A stretch of 64,000 nt of DNA. Origin: Liquidambar formosana. Its lineage: Eukaryota > Streptophyta > Magnoliopsida > Saxifragales > Altingiaceae. Below are positions 22,660-35,671 of this stretch, in pieces. How positions within the stretch are numbered: position 1 is the first letter of the stretch; every line of letters starts with the position of its first letter. The DNA is taken from contig CM077826.1 in the NCBI GenBank assembly GCA_039720395.1, forward strand, positions 30,004,810-30,068,809. Reading direction: 5' to 3'. The notes under the pieces are model-generated. The model made no database searches, had not been told where the DNA came from, and saw only the letters and a list, made by a program, of their open reading frames with translations. Both the position numbers and the translations under genes were made by a program.

Positions 22660-24685
22660 ACATGATATTCAGCACATAGGGGGAGGTTAATTGCACTTTA
22701 CACTTAGAAAGAGAGGGAGCTACGAGTTTGGAGAGCTAGAAGGACTTCAAGAGGAGGCTCTTCAACCCCAAGCAAGCAAGGAAACAAGAGGATTGAAGAC
22801 AAGGAAGAGTCTACAAGAGGTAAGCATGTCTCTTTAATGCTGAACATAAATTTCCTGCTTCTCCTTCTTCTCTTTCTTCTTCTTCTTTTAAGATAGCTAT
22901 GGTGCATGAGATTGTTCTTCTTATGGATGGAATTCAATGTTTATGTGATGTTATATGAATGATTTTAGGATATATTATGGCTTTATATGCTTGATAATCC
23001 ATGGTTTACTAAGGATTTGATAGCCTTCTTCGCTCTATCTTCTTAAATCATGCATAGTTCACATGTTTAGGTTGCTGTGATTATTATCATGAATTGATGC
23101 TCCTGTTAGTTAGTATATGTGATATGAATGATATTCATGATAATTTGAGCATGTCTTAGAGTTATTTCATAGGTCTTAATGCATAGTTGTGAGATTAGGG
23201 TTTCGATAACCCTGAAATCGCACAAGTTTCATACAGCATGCTTAGCTTAGCTTTTTGAGTTGTTGCTCATCATAGTCATTCTATATATGCTGCATATAGT
23301 TGAATCATGCTAGGTTTGCATTCATATAGTATATTTTATAGGGTTTTTGGAGACATTATCCTTTTCTAAGGATAATTATCCTTTTCATTGAGTGAGGTTT
23401 GCATGAGAGTCTTCTATGATGTGTTTAAGCATGAAATCTTTTCTGTTGTGTTCTAGGGTATATATTTTACGTAGGATATGCTGATTGCACCTCCCCATAA
23501 CGACTTTCTTACGTGAAATTATCTTAGGATAGTTTCGCTTAAGAAAGCTCGCCGTAGGAAGGTCTATTTTCATATTTTACATGAAATATCATCTTTTTGG
23601 TTAGAATATGCTTTGTTATCATGTTTATTGATATTATTGGAGTCTCTTATGCTTGTTAGTGTGTCTTTGGTAGGTTTTTATGCATGTTAGTCGAGTCATT
23701 GCATGTAGGATTGAGTTAGAGTCCCTAGTTATTCATTATTCTTGTTGTTTGCATGATTAATGGATGATTTTAGGCCTTGTCAAGGTTCTGTCCAGATTTG
23801 CATATTGCTTTCTTTGCATGATTTTGTGCACTTGTAAGGGTGCAAACAGGTACAATGCTTGTCCTATTGCAAATAGGGCTGCTATGGTCTGAAATGGCTA
23901 ATGATTGGAGCTTGTGCGCTCAGGTAAGTAGGGTTTGAAGGTGCCCCAATTCACCTTTCTTTTTCTATCTTTTCTCTTCTCCCTCCTAGGGTTACTTCTT
24001 AATACAAGCTTATGGTAATTATCAAAGGTTTCCTTCAATAATAAATTCTGGTTTTTATCAAAGTTTTTCTCTTGTGGAAGTTTTCAGTTTTAGATTTAAT
24101 CAATACATTTTCAAATAAAGAAACCTAGGGTTTTTACCATAGGTTTGTATTAGGTTGTAACCCTATTCTTTTCGAACTACGTGGACTTTGATCCATGTAT
24201 TTCGCTGCATGGTACGTAGGCGCTCTTCGTGAGGCTCAAGTCCGTTCTAGGATCCAAGTATCCTAGGCTTTTCTTTTCTTTTCTTTTTTTTCTGTTTTGT
24301 TTTATTTGAGTAATTGTGCATGAGATGATTGGATGAAATATATGATATGCATGCTGCCTTGTGATGATATATGATGATAGTTGAGTGGAAAAGATCTTAA
24401 GTTAGCCCAATTAAATTAAGAGACCAACTCGGGCGATGTGGGTGCCTATGGGCTTTTGCCCAGAACCTTCCCACGTCGTAACTTAGCCCCCGGATCCAAT
24501 TTTCTGGTTTCAAAGACTTTGCTTTTCCTTTAATGGAGTCATGTGGTTTTGAAAATAAAACATTTTTGTGGTTTTCCTCTTTTCCCTAAAAAATGAGGTG
24601 GCAACTCCCTTTTTGTTTGTTGTCTTTAAACCCCTTATATTTTTGCCAAACCCTTGTGGGCTCCGCGCTTTTTCGTGGGTTCACA

Positions 24686-24774
24686 ACGACCATGACTTGC
24701 GAAAGAAAAGAAGACTTGATAGAGAAAGACAGAAGACAAACAAAATAACTCTGAAGAAACTCAAGAGGACTTAA
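24686..24774 (+). pseudogene. Tail of antisense gene 1 in element B
   Basis: The last 29 codons of B's copy of the antisense gene (LRKKRRLDRERQK ... LKKLKRT, then TAA). The rest was separated by the insertion of A and would lie left of the window. Confidence 0.75.
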
Positions 24775-25086
24775 AGACTCAAGGAATAGAATATCTATGG
24801 CATGTCGATAGTTCTTTTACTTAACACCAATAAATTGTTATGTCAAACAATTAGTTTTAAATGAATTGCCAATAATAATCTACTTTTGAGATTTTTTTGT
24901 GATTGCGCTGTTTGGACCGCACCCAATGTAACTTTATGGGCTGCCTACATATCCCTGTTTTCTTTTTTTTTCTTTTTCTTTTTTTTTTTTTTTTTTTTTT
25001 TCTCTTTTTGGGGAATCAGGTCCTCGTAGTTCAAATGCCTTAACTTTTGCCTAGGCCGCCTTTACAGGTTTTTAACCTAGCAGGCC
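24775..25086 (-). other. Element B 3' untranslated region
   Basis: Homologous to 14594-14945. The purine tract shows as poly-T at about 24960-25010 on the plus strand. No gene on the minus strand. Confidence 0.75.
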
Positions 25087-28000
25087 TTATACATAATACT
25101 TCTTTAATTGATCCAAATTGGTGCGACGAGCGAACTCGATCCCATCCAAATCCATAAGTCGAACAGCCCCTGCTGGCAATATCTCCTTGATGACGTACGG
25201 TCCACCCCAACTTGGTTTGAACTTTCCTCGTGGGTCGAAAATTGGAGCTCGGATCTCTTTCAATACTAAATCCCCTTTCTTCAAGCCTCTGTTTTTGACA
25301 TGTTTGTTGAACGCCTTTGCGACTCTTCTCTGGTACCCTTGCACATGGTAGAGAGCCCTCAATTGCCTTTCATCTAGCAATGCGAACTCATCATAACGAC
25401 TTTTGATCCAGTCCACCTCTGCTAGCTGACTTTCCACTGCAACCCTTAACGAAGGAACTTCCAATTCCACTGGCAGAACAGCCTCCATCCCATACACTAG
25501 CGCATACGGCGTAGCCCCTGTTGACGATCTGACTGACGTTCTGTACCCCCATAATGCCAATGGTAGTTTCTCATGCCAATCAGTGTACGTGTCAGCCGTT
25601 TTCTGTAATATCTTCTTGATGTTCTTGTTGGCGGCTTCCACTGTGCCGTTTGTCTGCGGGCGATACGGGGACGACAAGTGGTGAACGATCTTGTACTTCT
25701 GCAAAAGTTCTTTGGTCTCCTTCTGGAAATGCTGACCGTTATCTGAAATGACCTCATGTGGTACCCCATATCGGTAGATAATGTTGAGCTGTATGAACTG
25801 CGCCACCTTTTTAGCATTCAAAACTTTGAAGGAAGCTGCTTCCACCCACTTGGTAAAGTAATTGATGGCTACCAAAATGTATTCATGACCATTGGATGCC
25901 TTCGGCTTAATTTGTCCGATGATATCTATTCCCCATACTGCAAACGGCCACGGAGTTGACATGCTTGTTAAGGGCATGGAGGGCAAGTGTTGTCCGTTGG
26001 CGAAGAGTTGACACTTATGGCACTTCTTGACGTGGGCATAGCAATCCCTTTCCATTGTAGACCAGTAATACCCTAGTCTCATGATCTTCTTAGCCAACAT
26101 GTATCCATTCATATGTGGAGCTCCCACTCCTTCATGGATTTCTTCGATGAGTTTTCTGGCTTCTTCTTCCGTGACACACAGCAAGTGGATTCCGTCATAA
26201 GACCTCCGATACAATTTTCCTCCGCATACCACATAATGGCTTGCCAATCTTCTCAGTGTTCGCCTATCCACGCGAGATGCTTCCTCTGGATATTCTCTTT
26301 CTTCGATAAGCCTTCTTATGTCATAAAAACAAGGGTGGTTATCTGTTACCTCCCCTTCTCGAACGGAACAGCAATAAACATGTATCTCTCTGCATTCGAT
26401 CACGAGCGGTTTCACGCTTCCTCCTTCTGGTATTTCCACCATTGACGCTAGAGTTGCTAAGGCATCAGCGAACTGATTCTTGTTTCTCGACAAGTAATTG
26501 AACTCGATCTCCGCGAACTCTTTGGTCAGTGCTTCCAAATAGGCATGATAGGGCAACAGCTTCTCATCGCGAGTTTTTCACTCCCCTTTTATCTGACAGA
26601 TTATCAATGCTGAATCGCCGAACACTTCTAGTTCTTTTATCCCCAATTCTAATGCAGCTTCCAATGCTAGGATGCAGGCCTCATACTCCGCTATGTTGTT
26701 GGTGGCTTCGAACCCCAATTTGACTGCTAAAGGTGTGAAGGCTTCCTCGGGCGAGACTAGTAGCACTCCTATGCCATAACCTCTTCTGTTTGCAGCTCCG
26801 TTGAAGTAGACTTTCCAAACCCTCTTCTTGATTTCCAGGATATCTTCGTCGGGGAACTCGTCATTGAATTGGGTTGATGATGACACAGGACAAGTTGCCA
26901 AATGGTCTGCAATGACACTTCCTTTAATAGACTTCTGCGCCTGGTACTTTATGTTGAACTCATTGAGGAGAAGCGACCAACGAGCGGTCCTGTATGATAG
27001 GACTGGTTTTTCTGGCAAATACTTCAAAGGATCCAATCGACTTATCAACAGGACTTCGAAAGATATCATGTAATGACGGAGTTTCTGGGTAGCCCATACC
27101 AATGCTACGCAAGCCTTTTCTAGCGCATTGTACTTTACTTCATAATCTGTCATTTTCTTGCTCAAGTAGTAGATGGCATTTTCCTTTTTCGACCCTTCAA
27201 GGTATTGAGCTAACATGGTTCCCGTCGCGGTCTCAGTAACCGTTAAATATAACAGTAATGGTTCACCTTGCCGCGGGGAACCAGATTGGGGGGTTACTCA
27301 GATACCTTTTAATGGTCTCAAAGGCTTCTTGACAATCCTCATTCCATTCCTTGGAAACGCCCTTCTTAAGTAGCTTGAAAATTGGCTCGCATACCATGGT
27401 CAGATTGGCGATAAAACGACTTATGTATTGAACTCTCCCCAGAAAACCCCGGATCTGCTTTTCCGTTCTTGGTGGCTCCATCTCCGAGATAGCTTTTATC
27501 TTCCCTGGATCAACTTCAATTCCCCTCTGAGTGATCATGAAACCCAACAGCTTCCCTGCGGTGACTCCGAAGGCGCACTTCTGAGGATTCAGTCGGAGGT
27601 TGTACTTCTTTGCCCGTTCTAGGAATTTCTCTAATGCCGCGAAATGTCCTTCCCGGTCTACAGATTTGACTATCATGTCATCCACATACACCTCTACTTC
27701 TTTATGGATCATATCATGCAATAGGGTCGTAGCAGCTCTTTGGTAAGTAGCCCCAGCATTTCTCAAGCCAAAAGGCATTACCTTGTAGCAATACGTGCCC
27801 CACTGCGTGATAAAAGCTGTCTTTTCCATGTCTCGAGGCGCCATCTTTATCTGGTTGTAACCGGAGAACCCATCCATGAAGGAGAGAAGAGCATGGCTTG
27901 CTGTACTGTCCACCAATACATTGATATGTGGTAGAGGGAAATCGTCCTTCGGGCTCACGGCATTAAGGTCGCGGAAGTCAACACACATTCGCACTTTCCC

Positions 28001-28486
28001 ATCTTTTTTAGGCACAGGCACTATGTTAGACAGCCACTCAGGGTACTCCACAACTTGGAGAAACCCGGCATCTAATTGTTTAGTTACCTCTTCTTTTACT
28101 TTCAAAGCCCATTCTGGTTTTAATCTTCTTAATTTTTGCTTTATAGGCTTTTTAGTGGGATTAATGGGGATGTAATGTTGCACTATATCTGGATCAATAC
28201 CAGGCATATCCTCATAAGACCATGCGAAGGCCTCTACATTGGCTTTTAGAAGTATTATCAATTTTTCTTTTTCAGCAGGTGAGAGAGTTATCCCAATTTT
28301 AATTATCCTTGGCAATTCATCTGTTCCTAGATTGATTGATTCCAATTCATCCATGTTAGGTTCGGTAACGCCCCTTTTCCTTTGCTCGACGAGCTCCGGG
28401 GGGACGTCATTCCTAGGATCTATATCCATGCCATAGATATCCATAGAAGAGAGAAAGGAAACACTGCAAATAATGAAAAGAAACAC
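25087..28486 (-). pseudogene. Element B pol: RT, RNase H, aRNase H and integrase with lesions
   Basis: Homologous to A's pol and complete in domain order. The RT segment (28486-27263, 407 codons) has YVDD and no frameshift. Two single-base deletions near 27270-27290 then change the frame. The RNase H pair follows (27216-26578). In the archaeal-type RNase H the first catalytic aspartate is asparagine (YFNGAANRRG; codon at 26800-26802). A TGA at 26578-26580 replaces the tryptophan codon of A (KGEW). From there to 25087 the frame is open and holds the zinc region (CHKC), WGIDIIG, SDNGQHF and the E of PQTNGTVEAANKN, so integrase looks intact. B therefore cannot make a functional polyprotein. Confidence 0.93.
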
Positions 28487-28629
28487 ACTTTATTGACTGA
28501 ACTAACAAAACAAAACAAAGAAAAGAAAACACATGTGCCACAACTAGGGAACGACTCCTAACTCCACAAGGTGGGCTAGGCGGACACACTTTTATTTGAA
28601 AGGAAAGCTAAGACAAGCTACTAAGGAAC
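28464..28629 (-). other. Protease-RT linker of element B, intron candidate
   Basis: Counterpart of 1351-1515, with the same pyrimidine-rich TTTGCAG end on the minus strand. Confidence 0.45.
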
Positions 28630-31600
28630 CTACAAACTACTATCAGGTAAGTCGAGATCCTCGCCCTCAAGAACTTCTGCAACGGTACCCTCTTCAAGAT
28701 ACCAATTAAGGAGCGGCAAGGCTGCATGGTGAATTGAAGAACACTCGAGATCCAATTCCTCCACAACAAGAACCGTATCTTGAAACATTGTAACCATGGC
28801 TTCCGAATCCATCTGTTCTGCCCAGTCCTCACTCTTCTCTTCCCAATAGTCATCCTTGATTGCTTCATCATCAACCATTCTTGCAGTGATGGGATACCAC
28901 TCAGTGAAGAATATTTTAAACCCCGGAACTCTCGCCTTGGTTGCTTTGTCAATGGATGGTTCGGGAAATCCACAGAATAGAAAGTCCTCCCCTTCCTTAA
29001 CAAAGTAACCATTTAAAGTAGGTCGGTATGGCGAGATTCGGATATCTGGCACCCTTCCTTCTGCTTTTGCTTTGGCCCTTTCTCTGCTTTTCTGCAACAT
29101 CTCCATATGGTCCTTTTTGGAAGGCTCATACCCCAATCCGAAAGTGTAGGTGACAATGCGGCTCTGAACGGAAACCGGTATGCCTTGCTGACGGCGTCCT
29201 AATCCTATGCTTGGGAAGAAACTCATTTTCTTCATTATGTTCCCCACATGCAAATTGCCATGAGGGCAAAAGTCGAGAGGTATCAACTCTCTCTGTTCCG
29301 GCTCTTTCTCTATGCATTGAACATACTTGAACCCAGACAATGGTGCTCCAATGGGCTCGGGTTTGATCTCGCAAATGGGTACCCCTGACGACTTCAAGTC
29401 ATAATCACCTTGGAGTGTGACGATGGCCCCTTCATAAGGGAACTTGACTTTTTGGTGCAATGAAGAAGGGACAGCCCCTGCAGGATGAATCCAAGGTCTT
29501 CCCAACAAGAGGTTGAAGCACGACGGGACGTCCAGCACTTGGAACTCCACTCTGAATTCTGTAGGCCCCATAATCAATGGCAAAGTGACCACTCCAATCA
29601 CTTCTCTGCGGGTGTTATCATAGGCTCTCACTGTTTGCCCGGATGGCATGAAGTCGGTAGGATCCAATCCCAAGACGGTGGCAGTTCTGAGAGGGCACAC
29701 ATTAAGAGCGGAACCATTATCAATCAGGACTGTTGGAACTCTCTTTCCCATGGTGTCGACAGTGATGTACATGGCTTGCGAATGGCTAGGTCCACTTTTA
29801 GGTAGGTCTGCCTCTGAGAACACAATGGTTGAGTTCTTCGAGGTTGGATTCACCAAGTTCACCAAATTTTCTGGAGATGTGTCAACAGGAACCTATATCT
29901 GGTTGAGCAACTTCAAGATAGTCTGACGGTGCTTGTAAGAGGCCATGAGCAAACCCCATATAGTGATGTTGGCATTAGTCTTTCTCAATTGCCTAAACAC
30001 TTCATCCTCCTCTTCTTGCAGGTCGAGGTGGCGATTACCTTCCAAGTCCCCCAATGGGTTGTCAGATTCTAAGTGCGGAGGCTTGAAATGGCGACCCCCT
30101 CTAGTTATGTGCTCCACCTCATCATCGCTCATCCACATATCATCAATCTCACCTACATCACCCATGAGGTCATCCCATGTGATTGTGTCGATCTCTTCCG
30201 TTTGGACTTCCTCTGGTAACTCATCCCAACCCGTGGGGATTATAGGCTCATCAGGGATGGGGTTGGGGTAGAGTACATAGTAATCAAACTTTCCAGACGA
30301 CTCTCCCAACAAACCCACTTTAGGATCTCCTGCCTCGAACCTTTCTTTCAATTGTCGCTGCATGGACTTCTTTGGCAATACCAAAACCTTTTGATCAATA
30401 AGGTCTTGAACTACCTTTTTTAGTATAACACAGTCCTCCGTATCATGTCCGGGCGCCTGATGGTACAAGCAAAATTAGTGAGGAGTCGAAGGCCTCGGCT
30501 TTGAATGGCATGGCAATATGAGCCCTTTATCATAACATTGGTGGAAAACTTGAGTCAAGGTCATGGGAAGCGGCGTGTATTGCCTTATGGGTTGACGGGA
30601 TTGGGACGAGCCAAGGTCGATGGCATTTATGTTGTTGGGAGGAGGCATATTATGAGTGGGGAGGGGATTTCGAGTGACATTTGGGCGATTTGGTGCGGTG
30701 GGTGGTGAAATGATCTGCTTGTCGAGCAAATCTTGGATTTCATGGCAGAGGCGGTAACAACGGTTGGTTAGATGGCCTTTGGCTTGGTGGAACTTGCAAT
30801 ATTCATTTTCATTGTAGTTCTTGGGCAATGGGTTTGGTGGAGGCCTTGGGTCGAGGCGTTTCAGGAGGTCACGGCTTCTCAGCTTTTCAAAGACTCTTTC
30901 GAGTGGCATGTATAGCTCGGTGAATTGGCGAGGTGAGGTGGAGTCATTTAGGGAGAAAGGGCGAGTGGGTTGGGTAATGGTATTGACCTCAGCATTGGGT
31001 TTTCCTCCAAAATTTGTCCTTCGACTCCTTTGGATCTCCTCCATTTTGATTGTTCCATCGGCGATTGCATTTTCAACTTGTGTGCTAGCCCCAACAAGAG
31101 CCTTGAAGTTCGGAAAGTAGTGAGCAAAGAGATGCTTGTGATATACGGGCAGCAAATTCTTCACCACCAACTGAATCTGTTGTTCCTCATTCGGTCTATC
31201 TGTCATTTTGGAAGCCTTTTGTCTCCACCTAGTGATGAAGGCGGACAAAGTCTCGTTAACCCCTTGCTTAGTGGTTTCCAAGTCCCTTCGTGTGACATCC
31301 ACTTCAGTGTTATACTTGTAATGGTCTGTGAATGCATTGCACACATCCTCCCAGGTCTTGGCTCTGTTTTCCTCTAATGACAAAAACCATTTCAAGGCGG
31401 AACTCGCTAATGACTCATGAAACATTTGAGCCAATAACTCATCGTTCGCCCCTCGAGGGTGCATAGCTCGCACATACATCTTGAGGTGGGTTTTAGGACA
31501 GCCTATCCCATCGAATTTTTCCAACTCCGGCATCTTGAATTGTAACGGGATGCGAGCCTTTGGGAACAAGGACAAAGTACAGATGTCCACCATATCATCA

Positions 31601-32028
31601 GACCTGCGGATTCCCTTCAGAGTTCGTTCTAAGGCCTCGACCTTGTTTGCCAGGACGGTTGAGCTCTCCCTTGATGTGGCTTTGGTTTCCCCTTCCTTGG
31701 TCTTGGGTAGTTCTCCCCCTTCTCCTAATGGTTCCTCAGCGGATTCAGACTCATTGGATCCTTGATTGTTATCAGTGGCACGGGCCCTAGATTCAGGTTC
31801 AGAGTTCTTTTGTTGAAGGTCTTGAGCTAACTTGAGTGCGGTCTCGGATACCTGGGTAGTGTGATTAAGCTTTTCCATGATAGCTTTCAAAGCGGCCTCA
31901 AGGTTGAAACCCCGGTTGCTAGTTCTTTCCTCAGCCATATCCGACTCAGTGACGGAATCAGCACTGACTAGGCGCCCTTGTTGATTGCGGATCCAAGCCA
32001 GCACGTCTCTCCCTCTAACATAGGGCAA
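28630..32028 (-). pseudogene. Element B gag-protease, two premature stops
   Basis: Starts with MPYVRGRDVLAWIRNQQGR at 32028. It has a retrotransposon gag core (residues ~150-330, with FHESLASSALKWF and FNALV-like FKALVGAST), then a degenerate zinc knuckle CKFHQAKGHLTNRC. A second knuckle-like CLYHQAPGHDTEDC follows the first stop. Protease follows with DNGSALNVCPLRTA. Two stops break the frame: TAA at 30475-30477, and TAG at 29893-29895 where A has a glutamine codon. The end (LPDSSL) matches A. Gag assembles the particle and protease would process the polyprotein; neither complete protein can be made here. Confidence 0.9.
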
Positions 32029-32687
32029 ACACTCAATTTTTCAGCCTAAGGGTTCATCCTAAGCTTCCATAATTATCTCAAAATCTTTACAACGTACACC
32101 CTTAATTAGTTCTCTTAACCAATTACCCTTGCGGGGGTCATGGGGAAGGGTACGTATTAAGGATGTAGGATGTAAAGTTTCCTTTAATTACCCACTCAAT
32201 CAACAAAGCATGGCAACACATCACAAACACGGCAGCATATCATCACAACAATGTATGTGCATATAGGTGATCCAACGGTGTCCTAGAAGGCCCATTACAT
32301 GCAATTCTTTCTTTTAAGAGGGTAGGCTAGGGTCTTCAACTTTGCTTGTACCAATCTTTATACCTAACCACATGTGACATCAGGAATGTCGCGTGGTTCC
32401 AGCAGTACGTGATTGATCCATTTGATATACCCAAGGGCAAGCCCAAGGGTACTTGCCAAGAGAGGTTTGATAGCTTCGCCCAACACATGGAATCAGGAAA
32501 ACCAAGGTCGAACTAGGCTATCAGTTGGCAAGGATACATCGAGGGACAATCGAGTGATCATGCAACAGTAGCACACACAATGCAATAAATGAAAGCACAC
32601 AATCAAGCGGATGCAATATGATTGATTTTAATTAATAATAAGAAATTAATTTAGCCCAATCAAATTAAATGAGTCTAGCCCTCGACA
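32029..32687 (-). other. Element B 5' leader
   Basis: Non-coding sequence between primer site and gag start. I see no gene in it. Confidence 0.6.
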
Positions 32688-32705
32688 TCCCCAGCGGAGT
32701 CGCCA
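32688..32705 (-). other. Primer binding site of element B
   Basis: The minus strand reads TGGCGACTCCGCTGGGGA, three bases after the LTR end. Similar sites in Tat/Ogre elements are assigned to tRNA-Arg; that assignment is from recall. Confidence 0.75.
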
Positions 32706-32708
32706 AAC

Positions 32709-35671
32709 TGTGAACCTACGAAAAAAGCGCGGAGCCCACAAGGGTTTGGCAAAATGATAATAGGTATGAAAGACAACAAACAAAAAGGAGTCGCCACCTC
32801 ATTTTTTAGGGAAAAGAGGAAAACCACAAAAATGTTTTATTTTCAAAACCACATGACTCCATTAAAGGAAAAGCAAAGTCTTTGAAACCAGAAAATTGGA
32901 TCCGGGGCTAAGTTACGACATGGGAAGGTTCTGGGCAAAAGCCCATAGGCACCCACATCGCCCGAGTTGGTCTCTTAATTTAATTGGGCTAACTTAAGAT
33001 CTTTTCTACTCAAATATCATCATATATCATCACAAGATAGCATGCATATCATATATTTCATCCAATCATCTCATGCACAATCACTCAAATAAAACAAAAC
33101 AGAAAAAAGAAGAAAAGAAAAGAAAAGCCTAGGATACTTGGATCCTAGAACGGACTTGAGCTTCACAAAGAGTGCCTACGTACCATGCAGCGAAATACAT
33201 GGATCAAAGTCCACGTAGTTTGAAAAGAATAGGGTTACACCCTAATACAAACCTATGGTAAAAACCCTAGGTTTCCTTATTTGAAAATGTATTGATTAAA
33301 TCCAAAACTGAAAACTTCCACAAGAGGAAAACTTTGATAAAAACCAGAATTTATTATTGAAGGAAACCTTTGATCATTACCATAAGCTTGTATTAAGAAG
33401 TAACCCTAGGAGGGAGAAGAGAAAAGATAGAAAAAGAAAGGTGAATTGGGGCACCTTCAAACCTTACTTACCTGAGCGCACAAGCTCCAAACATTAGCCA
33501 TTTCAGACCATAGCAGCCCTATTTGCAATAGGACAAGCATTGTACCTGTTTGCACCCTTACAAGTGCACACAATCATGCAAAGAAAGCAATATGCAAATC
33601 TGGACAGAACCTTGACAAGGCCTAAAATCATCCATTAATCATGTAAACAACAAGAATAATGAATAACTAAGGACTCTAACTCAACCCTACATGCAATGAC
33701 TCGACTAACATGTATAATAACCTATGAAAGACACACTAACAAGCATAAGAGACTCCAATAATATCAATAAACATGATAACAAAGCACATTCTAACCAAAA
33801 AGATGATATTTTATGTAAAATATGAAAATAGACCTTCCTACGGCGAGCTTTCTTAAGCGAAACTATCCTAAGATAATTTCACGTAAGAAAGTCGTTATGG
33901 GGAGGTGCAATCAGCATATCCTACGTAAAATATATACCCTAGAACACAATAGAAAAGATTTCATGCTTAAACACATCACAGAAGACTCTCATGCAAAACC
34001 TCACTCAATGAAAAGGATAATTATCCTTAGAAAAGGATAATATCTCCAAAAGACCTATAAAATATACTATATGAATGCAAACCTAGCATGATTCAACTAT
34101 ATGCAGCATATATAGAATGACTATGATAAGCAACAACTCAAAAAGCTAAGCTAAGCATGCTGTATGAAACTTGTGCGAATTTAGGGTTATCGAAACCCTA
34201 ATTTCACAACTATGCATTAAAACCTATGAAACGACTCTAAGACATGCTCAAATTATCATGAATATCATTCATATCATATATATTAACTAACAGGAACATC
34301 CACACATGATAATAATCACAGCAACCTAAACATGTGAACTATGCATGATTTAAGAAGATAGAACGAATAAGGCTATCAAATCCTTGGTAAACCAGGGATT
34401 ATTAAGCATATAAAGCCATAAACTATCCTAAAATTATTCATACAATATCACATAAACATTGAATTCCATCCATAAGAAGAACAATCTCACGCACCATAAC
34501 TATTCTAGAAGAAGAAGAAAGAGAAGAAGGAGAAGCAGTAATTCATGTTCAGCATTGAAGGGATAGGCTTACCTCTTGTAGACTCTTCCTTGTCTTCAAT
34601 CCTCTTGTTTCCTTGCTTGCTTGGGGTTGAAGAGCCTCCACTTGAAGTCCTTCTAGCTCTCCAAACTCGTAGCTCCCTCTCTCTCTAAGTGTAAAGTGCA
34701 ATTAACCTCCCCCTATGTGCTGAATATCATGTCCTTTATATAGAGAACTGACCCCCTAAACCAATGGCTAGGATTAATTCACTAAATAATGATCCTAGGG
34801 CTATTAGAGACTCTCTTGGTGCTCAAACAACTCAAACCTACACACTCCTAAGCTCAGACAAGTTGTTTTGGCGGAGGAAACCGTCAAAAGAGGAAAAGAA
34901 GAGTCAGAATTTGAGTTGAGGACGGACTCTCTCGGGTGACCAACTAGGCCTGGACGGTTACCCGAGGGTCCTCTATTTTTCTCCGCTTTTGACTCCCACT
35001 TGTTGTAGAAGTCCTAAAATCTTCAAATTAAGTCCGATTTTGACGAAATAAAAGCCAAAACGACCGTGTTTCAAAGGGGAACACATTTTTAGGCATTTTA
35101 GGACAAAAATCCTCAACCATGGGTGCATGGTTAGGTTTTACAAAGGTGGTTAACCATGGTGCTTCACCGTCGCTAAGCTGGGTTTGTACACAAGGTCGAA
35201 CCGAATGCTTTCCCAATCGAGAATTGATCTTTCTAAACATGTTTAGGACATAAATAAAGCCCAATTGAAGTTAAATGAGAGAAAATTGATTGGGTCTTAT
35301 GAGTCAATTTGAGCAAACCAAGAAAGGGTCTTTTAGCCAACCCGAACCATTACGAGCCGAATTGATCTTAAACCATTAATTCATGAAATTGAACCTATAT
35401 ATGGACTCTATATAACCATATGAACTTGATGGGATGACTCGGGATTCATTCCAAGGTCAAATGGAAAATATACGGCTTAAAAGACGATTATACCCTTAAA
35501 GTCGCAAAAGTTCTTATTGACCATCGAGATGAGCTCCAAATCACTTCAAAATTCATACACATGATATTCAATGCCATAGAAACTCAATGCAAAAGACTAG
35601 ACTCAAAAAGGACTCGAAATCTTACATGAAATGATATGTCCTAGCTAAGGTGACAAAAATGGGGTGTGACA
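32709..35671 (-). repeat. 5' LTR of element B (Tat type)
   Basis: 2,963 bp. It is the reverse-oriented counterpart of 21676-24685, with the same termini and TATA box (34733-34744). Its foldback (34931-34966) is shorter than that of A: the internal ~44 bp of GGACGG/CCGTCC repeats are missing. Confidence 0.93.
34931..34966. promoter_or_regulatory. Short foldback motif in the LTR of B
   Basis: CTCGGGTGACC ... GGTTACCCGAG with a single inner CCTGGACGG unit, about 190 bp before the TATA box. Confidence 0.8.

Larger units (their letters stand above)
1..24685 (+). mobile_element. Element A: Tat-lineage Ty3/gypsy retrotransposon, 5' end outside window
   Basis: Plus-strand element that runs from the end of gag through protease, reverse transcriptase, RNase H, archaeal-type RNase H and integrase (to 14593). 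It continues with a 3' untranslated region, two antisense genes, repeat arrays, a polypurine tract at 21661-21675 and a 3' LTR at 21676-24685. Copia element C interrupts it at 2231-11923. Two RNase H domains and extra genes downstream of pol are marks of the Tat/Ogre group. The LTR runs TGTCACACCCC...GGTTCACA. The bases after it, ACGAC, should be its target duplication; the matching copy lies left of the window. A sits inside element B: B's 3' untranslated region stops exactly at A's LTR end, while A's own copy of that region continues. Confidence 0.85.
21676..24685 (+). repeat. 3' LTR of element A (Tat type)
   Basis: 3,010 bp, TGTCACACCCC...GGGTTCACA. It carries a foldback at 22382-22461, a TATA box at 22649-22659 and a CT-rich leader with splice-like signals. 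Near the end is a conserved block (CTACGTGGACTTTGATCC ... GTACGTAGGCGCTC) that also occurs in the other Tat LTRs here. It is the inverted counterpart of B's LTR at 32709-35671. Confidence 0.93.
24686..35671 (-). mobile_element. Element B: Tat-type Ty3/gypsy copy, 3' end cut off by element A
   Basis: Minus-strand sister copy of A. It has a 5' LTR (32709-35671), primer site (32688-32705), gag-protease, linker, pol and the start of the 3' untranslated region. It ends abruptly at 24686 against A's LTR. The order LTR-pol...LTR looks like one element with inverted LTRs. The polypurine tract left of 21676 shows that the left LTR belongs to A. The base string after B's LTR, GGGTT, is the expected target duplication; its partner is outside the window. 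Confidence 0.87.

Noticed and set aside
21676..35671. One retrotransposon with inverted LTRs
   Set aside because: A polypurine tract precedes the left LTR on plus, and B lacks its 3' end at exactly that LTR. Two tail-to-tail elements explain all data.
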